64,000 nucleotides of DNA from Pantoea sp. 18069 (GCF_902706035.1 NZ_CACSJA010000002.1:310001-374000), one strand, 5' to 3'; positions 8,028 through 15,958 are shown, numbered from the stretch's first letter. Numbers and translations: made by a program. Notes: generated by a model from the letters alone, not told the origin.

Positions 8028-11000
8028 ACATTCTTTTGATTTCCGAATGCGACAAGCGCGCCCTGGTGGAAACCCGACGCATCCTGGACCAGTTCGCCGA
8101 ACGCCGGGGTGAGCGCACCTGGCAAACACCGATCACCAAGGAGGGCCTGGACACCCTGCGCCGCCTGCTGCGCAAAACCGCGCGCAAAAACACGGCCGTG
8201 GCCTGCCACTGGATTCGCGGGCTAGACCACAGCGAACTGTTGTGGGTGGTGGGCGATGCACGCCGCTTCAACGCCCGAGGCGCTGTACCCACGCACACCA
8301 CGCAGCGCAATGTGTTGCGCAAGCAGGACGAAAATGACTGGCACAGCGGCGAGGCCATCCACCTGTTTGCTGCGCTGGCTGCGCTGCTGCACGACCTGGG
8401 CAAGGCCAGCCAGGCCTTTCAAGACCGGCTGCGCAACAAGGGCGAGATGGGGCGCAACGACTACCGCCATGAATGGGTATCCCTGCGCATGTTCCAGGCC
8501 TTTGTGGGCACGGATACCGATGCGCAATGGCTTGCACGGCTCGCCGAGCCTACGCCTGCCGATCACGCGACCTGGACGGACCGACTGGTCCGTGACGGCT
8601 TGGACACGCCCGCTCCGCCGCCCTTCATGGCGCTGGCACATGCTCCGCTGGCTCAGGCCATCGGCTGGTTGGTGGTCACGCATCACCGGCTGCCGCAGCC
8701 ACCCAAAGACGAAGTGTTCAACCCCAGCCACTTGGCGCAGGTGCTGCACCGCATCACTGCACCCTGGAACGAGATCCCCACCCATAGCGAGGCCCGGTGG
8801 GTGAAGCCCTACTGGAGCTTCACCCCCAAAGACCTGCCCATCCACTGCCCCACCTGGCAGAAAAACGCCGCAAAGCTCTCCCGGCGCCTGCAAGTGCTGC
8901 TGGCCCAGCCCGGCCAGGGTGATTGGCTGGCCAACCCGTATGTGATGCACGTCTCGCGCATGTGCCTGATGCTGGCCGATCACCACTATTCCAGCCTTGA
9001 GACGAAGGACGATGGCCGTATCGACGTCCCTGCTTGGGGAACTTTGGCTGCAAACACCAAACGCCAACCAGATGGCACGAATGGAAAAAATCCGGAACTC
9101 CTCCAGCCCCTCAACGAGCACCTGATCGGCGTGGCGAAGCACAGCCAACTCGCCACGCGCGCCCTGCCCGGCTTTGAGCTGCACCTGCCACGCATGACGG
9201 GCCATCGCCTGCTGCGCCAGCGCAGCACGCACAGCGCCTTTCGCTGGCAAGACAAGGCCGCAGATCTGGCCTCCGCGCAGCGCGAACAAGCCGCCACGCA
9301 CGGCGCCTTCATCGTCAACATGGCGTCTACCGGCTGCGGTAAAACACTGGCCAACGCCAAGGTCATGCACGCGCTGGCAGATCCTGTACACGGCATGCGC
9401 TGCTCTTTTGCCATGGGACTGCGCACGCTCACGCTGCAAACCGGGCGAGCGTTTCGCAATCTGCTGCAACTGGACGACGAGCAGCTTGCCATCCTGGTCG
9501 GTGGCGCGGCCAGCCGCACGCTGTTCGAGCACTATGCAGCGCAAGCCGAAGCCAGCGGCTCGGCGTCACGCCAGGACCTGGTGGATGAATTTGCGCAGGT
9601 GGAGGGCATCGAAGGCAACGCAGACGCACACCCGCTGCTCTCGCGCGTCACGCGCGATGCCAAGGTGCGCCAACTGCTGACGGCGCCACTGCTGGTCTGC
9701 ACCATCGACCATCTCGTGCCCGCCACCGAGAGCCAGCGCGGCGGCCGCCAGATCGCACCCATGCTGCGGCTCATGAGCAGCGACCTGGTGCTCGACGAGC
9801 CCGACGACTTTGACCTGGGCGACCTGCCCGCGCTGGGTCGGTTGGTGCATTGGGCCGGGCTGCTTGGTGCGCGCGTGCTGCTGTCATCGGCCACGCTGGC
9901 GCCCGCTTTGGTACAAGGCCTGTTCGAGGCCTACCTGGCCGGGCGACGCGAATATGCCAAGAACCGGGGCGCGCAGCCCGGCAGCGCGGTGCTACCCGAC
10001 GTGTGCTGTCTGTGGTTGGACGAGTATGACCAGCGCCATGCCAACTGCGCCAGCGCCGACGCCTTCATGGCGCAGCACATCAGCTATGTGCAAGGCCGCA
10101 GCCATCGGCTGGCCAACGTCGCCGAAGTGCGCCGCCGCGCAGCGCTGCTGCCCCTGCAGATTGCCAATGCACAAGACGCTGACGCCCGCCACGCGGGCTT
10201 TGCCCAGGCCGTGCTGGCCGCAGCCATGGCGCAGCACGCACACCACCACAGCGTCGACCCGCACAGCGGCAAACGCATCAGCTTTGGCCTGGTGCGCATG
10301 GCCAACATCGAGCCTCTGGTGGAAGTGGCGCTTGCGCTTTTTCGTCAGGGCGTTGCCGCAGGCTGGCAAGTCCATTTGTGCGTGTACCACGCGCGCTTTC
10401 CACTGCTGCTGCGCTCGGCCATCGAGCAGCGGCTGGACGCCGTGCTCAACCGTCGCACGCCGCACGCCGTGTTTGACCGCTCCGACCTGCGCCAATGCAT
10501 TGATGCGCACGCGTCTGCCGACCAGATGTTCATCGTGCTCGGCTCACCCGTGACCGAAGTGGGCCGCGACCACGACTACGACTGGGCTGTGGTCGAGCCG
10601 TCCTCCATGCGCTCGCTCATACAGTTGGCCGGTCGCGTGCGCCGCCACCGCACCGGCGCCTGCATGCAACCCAATATCGCCGTGCTGGACACCAACCTGC
10701 GCCATTTCCAGTCGCCCGCAGCGGCTGCGTTCAGATGGCCGGGGTTTGAAGACGGCGAAGCATTTCTGCTGGTGTCGCACCGCCTGGGCGAATTGCTGCA
10801 CCCGCACGAAATCGAAGACCTGAACGCCATCGACGCGCGTCCGCGCATTCAAAGCCCCTTACCCGCACAGTTGCAACCACAGCGCTACTGGGTGGATTTG
10901 GAGCATGCCCGTCTGCGCCAGACCTTGCTGCGCGCTGCGCCGCCCGCAGCGACAACCGCACTGCATGGCCGTGCCCCGATGCGCGGAGCTGCGCGCCAGC

Positions 11001-11446
11001 CTCCGGCTGAATCATTGTTCAACGGCGCCACCTGGTGGCTTGCGCCACCGCAAGACGCCCTGCTGACCCATGTGCTGCCGCAGCGCCAACGCTTTCGCCA
11101 GCAAACCCGGGAACAGGTGGATGTGATGCTGCTCCTCAACGAAGACGAGGACGGCGTGGAGTTGCATCTGGCACTGGAGTGGGTGAAGCGCAGTGCCGGC
11201 CCGCGCAGCATCAACATCACGCGTGAACGCATGGAACTGCTGGACGACCGGCTGGTGCAAGGCGAGCGCATCGCCGTATGGGGCACCTTTGACTATATGC
11301 GGGCTGTGAGCGAGCTGGCTCAGAGCCTGGGCATATCTCCTGTTGCATGCGCCCAGCGCTATGGCACCACGGCGTTGCCCGTGAGCAGTGACGACTGGTG
11401 CGTGCGCTTTCACCCAGCGCTGGGATTTACCTCGGGTCAGGCCTAA
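8024..11446 (+). CDS. cas3: Cas2-Cas3 fusion nuclease-helicase, type I-F
   Basis: This 1140-residue protein fuses an N-terminal Cas2 domain (about 1-95, starting MNILLISECDKRALVETRRI) to Cas3, the hallmark of type I-F. It contributes both to spacer acquisition (with Cas1) and to destruction of DNA bound by the Csy complex. The HD nuclease domain shows His123-Asp124 (LLHDLGK), His149 and His220-His221. The SF2 helicase core has Walker A ASTGCGKT (434-441), a DEPD box (591-594) and SAT (622-624). All key residues appear intact. The start overlaps the cas1 stop (ATGA). The stop codon region coincides with a degenerate CRISPR repeat on the other strand. It is slightly longer than the P. aeruginosa protein. 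Confidence 0.97.
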   Translation: MNILLISECDKRALVETRRILDQFAERRGERTWQTPITKEGLDTLRRLLRKTARKNTAVACHWIRGLDHSELLWVVGDARRFNARGAVPTHTTQRNVLRKQDENDWHSGEAIHLFAALAALLHDLGKASQAFQDRLRNKGEMGRNDYRHEWVSLRMFQAFVGTDTDAQWLARLAEPTPADHATWTDRLVRDGLDTPAPPPFMALAHAPLAQAIGWLVVTHHRLPQPPKDEVFNPSHLAQVLHRITAPWNEIPTHSEARWVKPYWSFTPKDLPIHCPTWQKNAAKLSRRLQVLLAQPGQGDWLANPYVMHVSRMCLMLADHHYSSLETKDDGRIDVPAWGTLAANTKRQPDGTNGKNPELLQPLNEHLIGVAKHSQLATRALPGFELHLPRMTGHRLLRQRSTHSAFRWQDKAADLASAQREQAATHGAFIVNMASTGCGKTLANAKVMHALADPVHGMRCSFAMGLRTLTLQTGRAFRNLLQLDDEQLAILVGGAASRTLFEHYAAQAEASGSASRQDLVDEFAQVEGIEGNADAHPLLSRVTRDAKVRQLLTAPLLVCTIDHLVPATESQRGGRQIAPMLRLMSSDLVLDEPDDFDLGDLPALGRLVHWAGLLGARVLLSSATLAPALVQGLFEAYLAGRREYAKNRGAQPGSAVLPDVCCLWLDEYDQRHANCASADAFMAQHISYVQGRSHRLANVAEVRRRAALLPLQIANAQDADARHAGFAQAVLAAAMAQHAHHHSVDPHSGKRISFGLVRMANIEPLVEVALALFRQGVAAGWQVHLCVYHARFPLLLRSAIEQRLDAVLNRRTPHAVFDRSDLRQCIDAHASADQMFIVLGSPVTEVGRDHDYDWAVVEPSSMRSLIQLAGRVRRHRTGACMQPNIAVLDTNLRHFQSPAAAAFRWPGFEDGEAFLLVSHRLGELLHPHEIEDLNAIDARPRIQSPLPAQLQPQRYWVDLEHARLRQTLLRAAPPAATTALHGRAPMRGAARQPPAESLFNGATWWLAPPQDALLTHVLPQRQRFRQQTREQVDVMLLLNEDEDGVELHLALEWVKRSAGPRSINITRERMELLDDRLVQGERIAVWGTFDYMRAVSELAQSLGISPVACAQRYGTTALPVSSDDWCVRFHPALGFTSGQA

Positions 11447-11523
11447 GGAGCTGCCTATGCGGCAGTAGAAATGCAACTAGCGACGAAGTCGATAATTTTC
11501 TGAGCTGCCTTCCGGCAGTCTCA
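11443..11523 (-). ncRNA. Minus-strand mini-CRISPR / crRNA-like RNA (CreA- or CreR-like)
   Basis: Read on the minus strand, a degenerate repeat (11523-11497) keeps ACTGCC, a shortened GGAA loop and the perfect 13-nt half GGCAGCTCAGAAA. A 26-nt pseudo-spacer (11496-11471) follows, then a second degenerate repeat (11470-11443) with a 19-nt perfect core ACTGCCGCATAGGCAGCTC (11466-11448). Both Cas6f/Csy4 hairpins (CTGCC/GGCAG) and the 8-nt 5' handle CTCAGAAA are intact, so a processed crRNA-like RNA of about 54 nt is predicted, against 60 nt for array crRNAs. The pseudo-spacer is 6 nt shorter than array spacers, which equals one Csy3 step. Such guides are known as CreA (represses toxin creT) or CreR (represses cas genes) in several CRISPR-Cas subtypes. 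The RNA itself is inferred. Confidence 0.8.
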
Positions 11524-11525
11524 AA

Positions 11526-11552
11526 AGTATACGTTGACGTACCCCATGACAA
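11526..11552 (-). promoter_or_regulatory. Candidate promoter of the crRNA-like RNA
   Basis: On the minus strand TTGTCA (11552-11547) and TATACT (11531-11526) are separated by 15 bp, shorter than ideal. The predicted start near 11519 falls exactly at the first hairpin of the degenerate repeat, so the RNA would begin at the repeat. Confidence 0.5.
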
Positions 11553-11596
11553 ATTAGCGCGACGCATGCTAGACTGCGCTGGCCCAGAGCAGATTC

Positions 11597-11624
11597 ATTC
11601 GACTAACGACTAAATCTATAATGG
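11597..11624 (+). promoter_or_regulatory. Promoter overlapped by the pseudo-spacer target (protospacer plus CC PAM)
   Basis: The perfect -10 hexamer TATAAT (11617-11622) faces csy1; the best -35 at 17-bp spacing is weak (TTCATT, 11594-11599). On the minus strand, CC (11624-11623) is followed by a 26-nt stretch (11622-11597) matching the pseudo-spacer at 20 of 26 positions. Positions 1-5, 7 and 8 (the seed) match fully; mismatches are at 6, 9, 12, 17, 22 and 24. Positions 6, 12 and 24 are ones not read by type I complexes. Binding of a Csy complex here would cover the -10 box and the spacer and block RNA polymerase. A type I-F PAM is 5'-CC. Confidence 0.8.
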
Positions 11625-11628
11625 TTTA

Positions 11629-11826
11629 CTATTAAATGAATCCCGACGATGCGCTAACACCGTCGGGGTTTCAAACAGCAACGCCACGGCCCGGGAAGGC
11701 TAGGCACCCAGCGAACGGGGATTAGTCGTTTGAGGAGGGTACATGTGTGATGACAAGTCGCTCGATCAGAAGATAAAGGCCGCTCAACCATCACGCTCCG
11801 GGGCATTGCCTCGGAGCATTTTATAG
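11629..11826 (+). ncRNA. Candidate small transcript: CreT-like toxin gene or csy leader
   Basis: From the TATAAT at 11617 a transcript should start near 11629. It would contain a 29-codon ORF without ribosome-binding site (11636-11725), a hairpin CCCGACG/CGTCGGG (11642-11667), and a 27-codon ORF at 11743-11826 preceded by a strong AGGAGG (11733-11738). The second ORF starts MCDDKSLDQKIKAAQ and ends ALPRSIL. It runs through a strong terminator hairpin and stops just after it. Neither ORF resembles a protein I know. The unit could be a small toxin or toxin RNA guarded by the crRNA-like RNA, or a leader whose translation controls read-through into csy1. Confidence 0.5.
11795..11824 (+). terminator. 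Strong intrinsic terminator 40 bp before csy1
   Basis: GCTCCGGGGC pairs with GCCTCGGAGC (10 bp, one G-T) around the 3-nt loop ATT and is followed by ATTTTAT. It separates the 11617 promoter from csy1. No promoter is visible between it and the csy1 start, so csy expression needs read-through from upstream. Confidence 0.75.
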
Positions 11827-11863
11827 ATTGCACGCACTTCGTGCAGTTTCAAGGAAATGCTTT

Positions 11864-13174
11864 ATGGCGACCGCCTCGCGTCAGGCAAAGTTGCGCGAGC
11901 TCATTCAGGGGTTCCTGACCGAACGACTGAATGGCAAGCTCGAAGCGCTGAAACCTGACGATCCCAAACGCACCGAGTTGCAAACGCAGTTCTCCTGGCG
12001 CACCTGGCTCGATGACGCCGCCCGGCGTTCTGCCCAGATCCAGTGCGCCACGCACACCCTCAAACCCATCCACCCGGACGCACGCGGCAGCAGTCTGTAT
12101 GTAGGCCCGCAGGATTTGCCTGTGCTGGATGAAGTGGGCAGTCACTGTCTGGGCGACTCGTATGCCGATGACGTGGTCGGCAATGCCGCCGCGCTGGATG
12201 TTTTCAAATTTCTGAAACTGGCACAAAACGGGCGAACCTTGCTGCAACTGGCCTGCGCGCAAGACGCAGACCTGGCAGAAGTGCTGAGCACCGATCCCGT
12301 TGAAGCCCGTCGGTGGATGGCAGATTTTGCCGCACTCGTTCAGCCGCGCGGCACCCCGGCCACCCACGGCTACGCCAAGCAGTTGTATTGGCGCGTGGAC
12401 GAAGACCCTCACGCTGATGCCAGCTACCACCTGATCGCCCCGCTGTTTGGCAGCGCACTGGCCCATTCGGTATGGCAAACGCTGCAGGAACACCGCTTTG
12501 GCGATGCCGCCAAGGCTGCGCGGCAGGCGCGCAAAGAGGGCGCGGATAGCGACACGCCGGTGTACGAATACCCGCATCTGGCCGTACGCAAGATGGGCGG
12601 CACCAAACCGCAAAACATCAGCCAGCTCAATAGTGAACGCGGCGGCAACAATCCACTGCTGGCCTCGCTGCCGCCGCTGTGGCAAACCCGCGAGCAACTG
12701 CCTCATACCAACCGGCGCCTGATGGCGCGGTTTGGCTACCGTCCGGAGGTCAAGCAAACCCTGCAACAACTGCGCCAGTTTCTTGAATCGAACCCATCCG
12801 CCAATCAAGGCACACGACAGCGCCGTGATGCCATGGTGTTTGATCTGCTGGACGAATGGCTGCAGCTCAGCGCCACGCTGCGCACCGTGACACCGGGCTG
12901 GAGTCAGCGGCCTGAATGCCAGTTGAGCGCAGCGCAAAAGCACTGGCTCGATCCTGAAGGCGTGGTCCAGGCCGCGCTGGACGCTTCCACCCAGGCGCCC
13001 GAGGTAGATGAGACGCTCGACACCGTCGCCGAAGACCTCGCGCGCTGGATCAACGGCCAGTTGCGCGACCCTCTGCCGTTGGGCGACCGGGAATTCACCT
13101 ACTGGCGCAGCTTGGTTCGTGATGAGCTGGCCCAAGAAGCCTGGGCGCTGCAGGAGGCCGCTGATGTCTGCTGA
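11864..13174 (+). CDS. csy1: Csy1 (Cas8f), large subunit of type I-F Cascade
   Basis: Csy1 forms the tail of the Csy surveillance complex with Csy2, contacts the crRNA 5' handle and reads the PAM. The 436-residue length from ATG 11864 matches the family (434 in P. aeruginosa). The start follows AAGGAAA at good spacing; an in-frame TTG at 11828 would add 12 residues that overlap a small hairpin (TGCACG/CGTGCA, 11829-11845). First gene of the csy operon. It overlaps csy2 by 11 bp. Assignment rests on the family-like sequence together with unmistakable neighbours. Confidence 0.95.
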   Translation: MATASRQAKLRELIQGFLTERLNGKLEALKPDDPKRTELQTQFSWRTWLDDAARRSAQIQCATHTLKPIHPDARGSSLYVGPQDLPVLDEVGSHCLGDSYADDVVGNAAALDVFKFLKLAQNGRTLLQLACAQDADLAEVLSTDPVEARRWMADFAALVQPRGTPATHGYAKQLYWRVDEDPHADASYHLIAPLFGSALAHSVWQTLQEHRFGDAAKAARQARKEGADSDTPVYEYPHLAVRKMGGTKPQNISQLNSERGGNNPLLASLPPLWQTREQLPHTNRRLMARFGYRPEVKQTLQQLRQFLESNPSANQGTRQRRDAMVFDLLDEWLQLSATLRTVTPGWSQRPECQLSAAQKHWLDPEGVVQAALDASTQAPEVDETLDTVAEDLARWINGQLRDPLPLGDREFTYWRSLVRDELAQEAWALQEAADVC

Positions 13175-14276
13175 CCTGCACTCCACTTTTGACCGTGCCC
13201 TGCTGCTGGTGCCGCACCTGCAGGTGCAAAACGCCAACGCCATTTCCAGCCCCATGACCTGGGGTTTTCCCAGCATCACCGCCTTTGTGGGGCTGATGGC
13301 GGCGCTGGAGCGCAAATTGGGTGCCGACTGCGGCCTCCAATTCAACGGTGTGGGTGTGGTGTGCCACCGCTTTGAAGCGCAAACCCACCGGGGCTATACG
13401 CACAGCTTCCACCTCTCGCGCAATCCCGTGCGCAAGGATGGATCGACCGCCGGCATCGTGGAAGAAGGCCGCATCCATCTCGACATCAGCCTGGTGTTTG
13501 ACGTGGGTCTGTCCAGCCAACTGATCGACGAGGCGGCACGCCAGCAGTTGGCGCAGACCGTTGCAGACCTGTTGGCCACCATGCGCATCGCCGGCGGCAG
13601 CGTGATCGCATCACACACCCCGCGTTCGCGCCGCGCGTTGCAACCACAACTGCGCCTCGAAGCCCAGGAGCCTGGGCAGCAGCGCAAGGAGTTTGCCCAG
13701 CTCAGCCGCCGTTTGCTGCCCGGTTTTGCCCTGGTGGCACGCGACGATCTGCTGCAAGCCCACCAGCGCACGCTGTCGCAACGCCAGACGAAAGGCCATG
13801 CAGACCCGTCCACACCCGCCACGGCACTCGACGCTTGGCTGGATTTGTCGCGGATCAACACCCGCGCCATGCGCGTGCCGGTACCCAGTGAAACGCCAGT
13901 CCCTGACGCTGCAGATGCCAAACCCGCCGCTGCCGAGCGCATCGAATGGCAGCGCGACCTGCGGCCTGGTTGGTTGGCACCCATCCCGGTGGGCTACGCC
14001 GCGCTATCGACACTGCACCCGGCTGGCAGCGTGGTGCAGGCGCGCGACGCCACCACGCCGCTGCGCTTTGTCGAAAGCGTTTTCTCCATCGGCCAATGGA
14101 TCAGCCCGCACCGCTTGCGCGATGCCAGGCAACTCATCTGGTGGCCCACCTACGACGAAGCCACCGGCCTGTACCGCTGCCGAAACGCCTGTGAGCCCGA
14201 AACCTTCACAGGCAGTACCGCCGCACTGGCCGCCGAGCAGCCACCGGCAAACCCTTCCGAAACCGTATCTGCATAA
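13164..14276 (+). CDS. csy2: Csy2 (Cas5f), type I-F Cascade subunit
   Basis: Csy2 pairs with Csy1 and holds the crRNA 5' end. The start ATG at 13164 lies inside the csy1 end, with GGAGG upstream, and gives MSADLHSTFDRALLLVPHLQ. Characteristic N-terminal features are VQNANAISSPMTWGFPSITAF (within residues 22-42), a FVGLMAALER helix, and the HRGYTHSFHLSRNP stretch near residue 75. At 370 residues it is about 40 longer than the P. aeruginosa protein, mostly in a Pro/Ala-rich region near residues 245-265 and the C-terminal tail. Confidence 0.95.
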   Translation: MSADLHSTFDRALLLVPHLQVQNANAISSPMTWGFPSITAFVGLMAALERKLGADCGLQFNGVGVVCHRFEAQTHRGYTHSFHLSRNPVRKDGSTAGIVEEGRIHLDISLVFDVGLSSQLIDEAARQQLAQTVADLLATMRIAGGSVIASHTPRSRRALQPQLRLEAQEPGQQRKEFAQLSRRLLPGFALVARDDLLQAHQRTLSQRQTKGHADPSTPATALDAWLDLSRINTRAMRVPVPSETPVPDAADAKPAAAERIEWQRDLRPGWLAPIPVGYAALSTLHPAGSVVQARDATTPLRFVESVFSIGQWISPHRLRDARQLIWWPTYDEATGLYRCRNACEPETFTGSTAALAAEQPPANPSETVSA

Positions 14277-14296
14277 ATTGATCTGGAGAAATTTCC

Positions 14297-15331
14297 ATGG
14301 CCACTGCTGCACTCAAGACTGCCTCCGTCCTTGCCTTTGAACGCAAGCTGGATCCCTCTGACGCCCTGTTTACATCGGGCTCCTGGACAAGCCGCGACCA
14401 GGCCAGCACCTGGCCTGCCGTCACCGTGCGAGAAAAATCCGTGCGCGGCACCATCTCCAACCGCCTCAAAACCAAAGACGCCGATCCGGCCAAACTCGAC
14501 GCTGCCATCCAAAACCCCAACTTGCAGACCGTGGACGTCGCTGCCCTGCCAGGCGATGCCGACACCCTTCGTGTGCGCTTCACCTTGCGCGTGCTCGCGG
14601 GCGTGGGCGCGCCCTCTGCCTGCAACAACGCCGACTATCAAGCCAAGCTGCGCGCCACCGTGCAAGGCTATGTGGACGCCCACGGCCTGGGCGTGCTGGC
14701 TGCGCGCTACACGGCCAACCTGGCCAATGGCCGCTTTTTGTGGCGCAACCGCCTGGGCGCCGAGCAGGTCGAAGTGCGCATTGCGCAGCTCAAAGACGGC
14801 CAGCCCTTGCAGCAGTGGACGTTTGATGCCACAGCCTGGTCGCTGCGCGACTTCAACGTGCCGGCCGGGCAAGAAGGCGCGGCCCAAGAACTGGCGCAAG
14901 TGATGGAGCAAGGCCTCTCGGGCCAGTCGCATGTGCTGCTGCGCGTGGAAGCCTTTGTGCGCCTGGGAGAGGGACAAGAAGTGTTTCCGTCGCAAGAGCT
15001 GATCCTGGATAAAGGCTCCAGCAAGAAGAGCAAAACGCTCTACTCCGTGGATGGCACGGCCGGCATGCATTCGCAAAAACTGGGCAACGCCCTGCGCAGC
15101 ATCGACACCTGGTACCCCGACGCGGCCGAGCAAGGCCCCATTGCCGTCGAGCCCTATGGCTCCGTCACCACCCAGGGCAAGGCCTATCGTCAGCCCTCGG
15201 ACAAGATGGACTTCTATACCTTGCTGGACAGCTGGCTTATCAAAGACAAAATGCCTGCCGTAGAGCAGCAGCACTTTGTGCTGGCCACGCTCATTCGCGG
15301 CGGCGTGTTTGGCGATGCGGGCAAGGAGTAA
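14297..15331 (+). CDS. csy3: Csy3 (Cas7f), backbone subunit of type I-F Cascade
   Basis: Csy3 forms the helical backbone along the crRNA, six copies for a 32-nt spacer, each covering six nucleotides. The 344-residue length matches the family (342). The N-terminus [20 protein letters not shown] and the [11 protein letters not shown] region are family-like. Start ATG follows GGAGA 9 nt upstream; the csy2 stop is 20 bp away. The six-nucleotide step of this subunit is relevant to the 26-nt pseudo-spacer upstream of csy1. Confidence 0.96.
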   Translation: MATAALKTASVLAFERKLDPSDALFTSGSWTSRDQASTWPAVTVREKSVRGTISNRLKTKDADPAKLDAAIQNPNLQTVDVAALPGDADTLRVRFTLRVLAGVGAPSACNNADYQAKLRATVQGYVDAHGLGVLAARYTANLANGRFLWRNRLGAEQVEVRIAQLKDGQPLQQWTFDATAWSLRDFNVPAGQEGAAQELAQVMEQGLSGQSHVLLRVEAFVRLGEGQEVFPSQELILDKGSSKKSKTLYSVDGTAGMHSQKLGNALRSIDTWYPDAAEQGPIAVEPYGSVTTQGKAYRQPSDKMDFYTLLDSWLIKDKMPAVEQQHFVLATLIRGGVFGDAGKE

Positions 15332-15336
15332 TAGTC

Positions 15337-15912
15337 ATGGCCACCTTGAGCCACTATATCGATTTGCGCCTTCGGCCCGACCCTGAAACCACGCCCGTTC
15401 ATTTGCTGGCTGCGCTGTACACACGTTTGCACCGCGCCTTGGCCGCCGCGCAAGATGCGCCTGGCATTGCGGTCGGCTTTCCGGGTTACGACGGCAGCCG
15501 CCGTTCCGTGGGCGACTGCCTGCGCCTGTACGGCAGCGAGGCCGCTTTGCAGCCCTGGGCAGCTGGAGCGTGGCTCGGCAATGTCCGCGACCATGTCAGT
15601 ACCACCGGACCCTTGCCGGTGCCGGCACATGCTGCACACCGCGCTCTGCGGCGAACTCAAGTCAAAAGCAGCCCCGAACGCCTGCGCCGCCGCCTGATGA
15701 AGCGCCATCAGCTCAGCGAAGAGGAGGCCCGCCAGCGCATCCCCGACAGCGTCGGCCGGATGAGCGACCTGCCTTATATACAGATGGCAAGCACCAGTAC
15801 AGCCCAGCAATTCAAGCTGTTTCTGGCCTTGGGCCCCGCCCAGCCTCAGCCCAGCCCAGGGGACTTCAACGCCTATGGCCTGAGTACGACGGCTACCGTA
15901 CCGTGGTTTTGA
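15337..15912 (+). CDS. csy4: Csy4 (Cas6f), CRISPR RNA endoribonuclease
   Basis: Csy4 cuts the repeat hairpin 3' of its stem and stays bound to the crRNA 3' end. The 191-residue protein lines up with P. aeruginosa Csy4. His32 (TRLHRAL) corresponds to catalytic His29, the arginine-rich helix is RTQVKSSPERLRRRLMKRH (106-124), the catalytic-serine region is ASTSTAQ (151-157), and Tyr180 is in AYGLST; the protein ends VPWF like its homologue. It follows csy3 by 5 bp. The leader starts directly after its stop. Confidence 0.96.
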   Translation: MATLSHYIDLRLRPDPETTPVHLLAALYTRLHRALAAAQDAPGIAVGFPGYDGSRRSVGDCLRLYGSEAALQPWAAGAWLGNVRDHVSTTGPLPVPAHAAHRALRRTQVKSSPERLRRRLMKRHQLSEEEARQRIPDSVGRMSDLPYIQMASTSTAQQFKLFLALGPAQPQPSPGDFNAYGLSTTATVPWF

Positions 15913-15945
15913 CCCTTTTTTAAAGCGCCTGCCGCAGCTTTTACA

Positions 15946-15958
15946 AATCAAGCACTTA
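15946..15958 (+). promoter_or_regulatory. IHF binding site in the leader
   Basis: AATCAAGCACTTA matches the IHF consensus WATCAANNNNTTR at every fixed position. IHF bending of the leader is known to be needed for spacer integration in type I-E and I-F systems. The site lies about 83 bp before the first repeat. A weaker inverted match is at 15990-16002. Confidence 0.8.

Noticed and set aside
11447..11523. Reading the two degenerate repeats as plus-strand CRISPR repeats.
   Set aside because: The hairpins are nearly symmetric, but the handle CTCAGAAA and the 19-nt core match only on the minus strand, and the target match with CC PAM works only for that strand.
11534..11575. A second rightward promoter (ATGACA at 11546-11551, TAGACT at 11570-11575 with TG before it).
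   Set aside because: Spacing of 18 bp and a weak -10; less convincing than TATAAT at 11617. Kept only as a possibility.
11642..11671. Hairpin CCCGACG/CGTCGGG followed by GTTTC as the terminator of the short transcript.
   Set aside because: The T-run is only three bases; the hairpin at 11795-11824 is a far better terminator.
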